Positions 62,083 to 64,000 of a stretch of 64,000 bases of DNA are shown here, piece by piece; within the stretch, counting starts at the first letter, position 1; every line of letters begins with the position of its first letter. Location of the stretch: the NCBI RefSeq assembly GCF_031200575.1, contig NZ_CP133597.1, positions 434,001-498,000 on the forward strand. Reading direction: 5' to 3'. Below the pieces are notes generated by a model. That model saw only the letters and a list, made by a program, of their open reading frames with translations, ran no database searches and had not been told where the DNA came from. This stretch comes from Ferroplasma sp. Lineage in GTDB: Archaea; Thermoplasmatota; Thermoplasmata; Thermoplasmatales; Thermoplasmataceae. The position numbers and the translations under genes were made by a program.

Positions 62083-62427
62083 AAATATTAATTCAATCCT
62101 TAATATTAAACTTTTCTTATAGTGCCGAATAAATTTAATATAATATACTGAAGTTAGTGCCACATATAAACACTGTAAAATAAACCTTTTATACAAACCA
62201 TATATTTTTATTTCCAGTTCATGAACGAATATCGTAATAAGTAGGTAAACTTTACTATCAAAATACGTATCTATTAATGGATGTAGTAATTTAAATTTAT
62301 GGTATTTAAATATTGTCATATTATGTCATATTTATATTATAATATGATTAATAATTCATCAATAATATTGTATAAATTCATACAGGCAGCCCGACCTCGA
62401 TTAGCATTATATTATTCCATATTCCTT
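62083..62427. other. 345-base AT-rich gap between the two winged-helix paralogues
   Basis: No gene is supported here. The first 237 bases stay open in the frame of the downstream gene and would encode a hydrophobic stretch, which may be a real N-terminal extension or chance. ATATTATAATAT at 62334-62345 is a perfect 12-base palindrome, and CATATTAT at 62317-62324 is repeated inverted at 62339-62346. A short GC-richer patch lies near 62385-62402. Confidence 0.5.
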
Positions 62428-63066
62428 TTATAATGACTTAAGCTCATTCAGGTAATTTTTCCCCTCTGAAGTTATTGTATATTTAATACCGTTCTTATAT
62501 TCCATAACATCCACCATACCCTTCTGTATAAGATTTTCAAGCAATTTTATGGCATACTGGTAATTTAGGTTGCATTTGTATATTATCTTTGTAATATTTA
62601 TCCCCTCACTGGAATTGACTGTATCCAGTATTTCCTTGATTATAAATATTTTCTCACGGCGCTGTATTTTTTCATATTTATTCTCAGGTTGCTGTAGTGG
62701 CTTTTCCACCTGGCTCGCAGGCACTTCAATTATCTTTGACATATTTGTATGGTTCAGTATTATCTTGTGGCATAGGGTAATATTAAATTTAAGTGATATT
62801 TCACGCAATTCCGGGGGAATCACACCTCCATATATTGCAATTTTTCTGGTATACTGATTCCTTGATACATTCTCTGTAAATTCTTTGATTTTCTTTATCT
62901 TGCTATCAGAACTTCCCCTGAGCATAACCACTGGAACTTCTTCTCCTGTTTTTATTGAGCGAAGGATTAGGTCCACCTTATATATATCCCCCCTACTGCT
63001 GACTATTCCGTTATACACTTCTTCCCATTCATTGCTGTCAAAAACTATAGTTGAATTCTTTACCAT
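62428..63066 (-). CDS. Winged-helix (HTH_45-like) protein, paralogue B
   Basis: The 212-residue protein shares the architecture of its neighbour. It has an alpha/beta N-terminal region (VDLILRSIKTGEEVPVVMLRG, IAIYGGVIPPELREISLKFNITLCHK), a polar linker near 115-140, and a C-terminal winged helix containing IIYKCNLNYQYAIKLLENLIQKGMVDV. The CNLNY motif is identical in the two proteins. It is probably a DNA-binding regulator. The start ATG at 63066 is close behind the signal-peptidase gene, so the two may be co-transcribed. Confidence 0.7.
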   Translation of the reverse strand: MVKNSTIVFDSNEWEEVYNGIVSSRGDIYKVDLILRSIKTGEEVPVVMLRGSSDSKIKKIKEFTENVSRNQYTRKIAIYGGVIPPELREISLKFNITLCHKIILNHTNMSKIIEVPASQVEKPLQQPENKYEKIQRREKIFIIKEILDTVNSSEGINITKIIYKCNLNYQYAIKLLENLIQKGMVDVMEYKNGIKYTITSEGKNYLNELKSL

Positions 63067-63105
63067 ATTAAACCACTTCTCTTAAATTTTCTACACATAC
63101 CATTG

Positions 63106-64000
63106 TTACCACCTAACATTTTTCGTTTTCCACGTTTTGCTCTTTCTCCCCGGATACAGAAGCATGCCTGCAATCCCTACAAAAACAATTGCCAGTATAA
63201 TCTTTGAATAAATCAAAGTATATCCAAGATATGGAATAGAAAAGAGGACATGCCCCCTAACATCATAGGTCGGCACCGGGTCCGGGTCCTGTGATGGATT
63301 GGCCACACCCTTGGTCCTGAAATACTCATGCCCCCCTATATAGCATATCCTTATCACCTGGTGGGCAAACAAAGTACCATTTTCCCATGGAGCATTGAAT
63401 ACTATTATATCACCAACTTTCACTGAGGATGCTTTTATTGGCCCCACAAAAAGTATGGATCCAGGCTTTATAACAGGATACATGCTCCCTGTTGGATCGC
63501 CTATAACGAAGTAACTATGATCAGAAATTCCCGGCGCTATTGCTATTGATGCTATGCTCACAATAACCACTATAACAATAAGCCACTTTGAGTTCTTAAG
63601 TGCCTTTTTCAAATTGATTCTGTTTCCGGAAAACACGTTTTTGAAATTAAATGAGGATTTCATTATAAAATCTGAGATAAATATAACCAGGGAAAGGGTA
63701 ATCATTTCCCACATAAGATAGTAGTATTTAGAAACATCAATGTTGATAGAAAGTGATGTAAAAACCATGAATATGAAGAGAAAACTGAGAATTCCTGCAA
63801 AATTGAATCCTGATTTATAGAAAATAAACAGCACTGTCAATGCCAGGAAGAATATGAAAATTATGTTGAAAACTGCAATAGAAAATATTGTTTTTGTGTC
63901 AATCAGGACATAATATGGATAATAAAATAATAGGACTGTGGACCCGAATATTAATCCTTCAATGGCAAAATTCTTTATTCCTGATTTTTCAATGCAGAGC
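63106..64000 (-). CDS. Multi-pass membrane signal peptidase (S26B type), 5' end outside window
   Basis: At least 297 residues are encoded, and the frame is open to the window edge, so the N terminus is missing; a TTG at 63840 is not needed as start. The C-terminal domain is an archaeal/ER-type signal peptidase. The catalytic Ser lies in GDPTGSMYPVIKPGSIL, His in LFAHQVIRI, and the Asp region is DPDPVPTYDVRGH. Several hydrophobic segments precede the domain, instead of the usual single anchor, and one helix follows it. It removes signal peptides outside the membrane; the long membrane part is unusual. Confidence 0.85.
   Translation of the reverse strand, partial: LCIEKSGIKNFAIEGLIFGSTVLLFYYPYYVLIDTKTIFSIAVFNIIFIFFLALTVLFIFYKSGFNFAGILSFLFIFMVFTSLSINIDVSKYYYLMWEMITLSLVIFISDFIMKSSFNFKNVFSGNRINLKKALKNSKWLIVIVVIVSIASIAIAPGISDHSYFVIGDPTGSMYPVIKPGSILFVGPIKASSVKVGDIIVFNAPWENGTLFAHQVIRICYIGGHEYFRTKGVANPSQDPDPVPTYDVRGHVLFSIPYLGYTLIYSKIILAIVFVGIAGMLLYPGRKSKTWKTKNVRW

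Noticed and set aside
62083-62319. N-terminal extension of the winged-helix protein A
   Set aside because: The 79 extra codons are open in AT-rich DNA and hydrophobic, which is somewhat unexpected by chance, but the paralogue lacks them, so the shorter start is used.
1-64000. CRISPR arrays, rRNA genes, intact transposases
   Set aside because: No regularly spaced repeats, rRNA-like segments or complete transposase frames were seen on either strand.

Overview
The window reads as chromosomal DNA of an AT-rich, aerobic, heterotrophic archaeon of the order Thermoplasmatales, most like the Ferroplasma group. The domain call rests on archaeal information-processing genes: an L18e-L13-S9-RpoN cluster, Gins51, a proteasome alpha subunit, a thermosome, nurA-herA-mre11-rad50, DUF2070 and DUF92 proteins, and HTH_10 and HTH_45 type regulators. 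Many start codons sit 20-30 bases behind a TATA box with no room for a leader, which is the leaderless style usual in this order. The genus is an inference from base composition, gene content and the intein in ribonucleotide reductase. No rRNA, CRISPR array or intact insertion sequence was seen. Four tRNA genes are present: Pro-GGG, Glu-UUC, Val-CAC and Gln-CUG.

Layout. 1-4.3 kb: the tail of an unknown gene, a TrmJ-like tRNA methyltransferase, an MFS carrier, the ribosomal protein/RpoN operon and tRNA-Pro. 4.3-8.7 kb: a probable catabolic regulon, with an MFS carrier, a family III CoA-transferase, a DRE-TIM aldolase-type enzyme and a divergent HTH_10 regulator. The carrier and the enzyme operon share an upstream DNA element at the same distance from their leaderless starts. 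8.7-13.7 kb: a glycosyltransferase, a small zinc protein, Gins51, a TatD-like hydrolase, PsmA, PurA and tRNA-Glu. 13.7-17.5 kb: an amino-acid permease, a surface protein, tRNA-Val and a membrane M50 protease. 17.6-24 kb: the overlapping nurA-herA-mre11-rad50 repair operon. 24.1-25.7 kb: a HemK-like methyltransferase and a DRG GTPase.

25.8-29.1 kb: cytochrome bd oxidase cydAB, divergent from an HTH_10 regulator with a cysteine cluster, with a palindromic operator candidate between them. 29.1-34.8 kb: acylphosphatase, threonine dehydratase, and an acyl-CoA module. That module is an isovaleryl-CoA-dehydrogenase-like enzyme, a thiolase-fold protein without the usual nucleophilic cysteine, and a DUF35 partner. 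An MFS carrier behind a perfect palindrome follows. 34.8-37.1 kb: two folate C1 genes, fhs and a cyclodeaminase. 37.3-40.7 kb: class II ribonucleotide reductase, split at its active-site cysteine by an endonuclease-bearing intein. 40.8-47.3 kb: a small unknown protein, electron transfer flavoprotein, a DsrE-like protein, acetyl-CoA synthetase and a second amino-acid permease.

47.5-56.9 kb: DUF92 kinase-like protein, HAD phosphatase, metallo-beta-lactamase hydrolase, NAD-kinase family protein, DUF2070 membrane protein, chorismate synthase, tRNA-Gln, an SDR protein and a duplicated ThyX-like protein. 57-60.7 kb: thermosome, an atypical thioredoxin reductase and ornithine carbamoyltransferase. 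60.7-64 kb is an accessory end: a membrane protein, a GC-rich scar, two paralogous winged-helix proteins and a multi-pass signal peptidase running off the window.

Together the genes describe an organism that imports amino and organic acids (three MFS and two APC carriers). It oxidises acyl-CoAs through acyl-CoA dehydrogenase and ETF, activates acetate, and respires through a bd-type oxidase. Functional names come from motif recognition in the translations; no database search was run.
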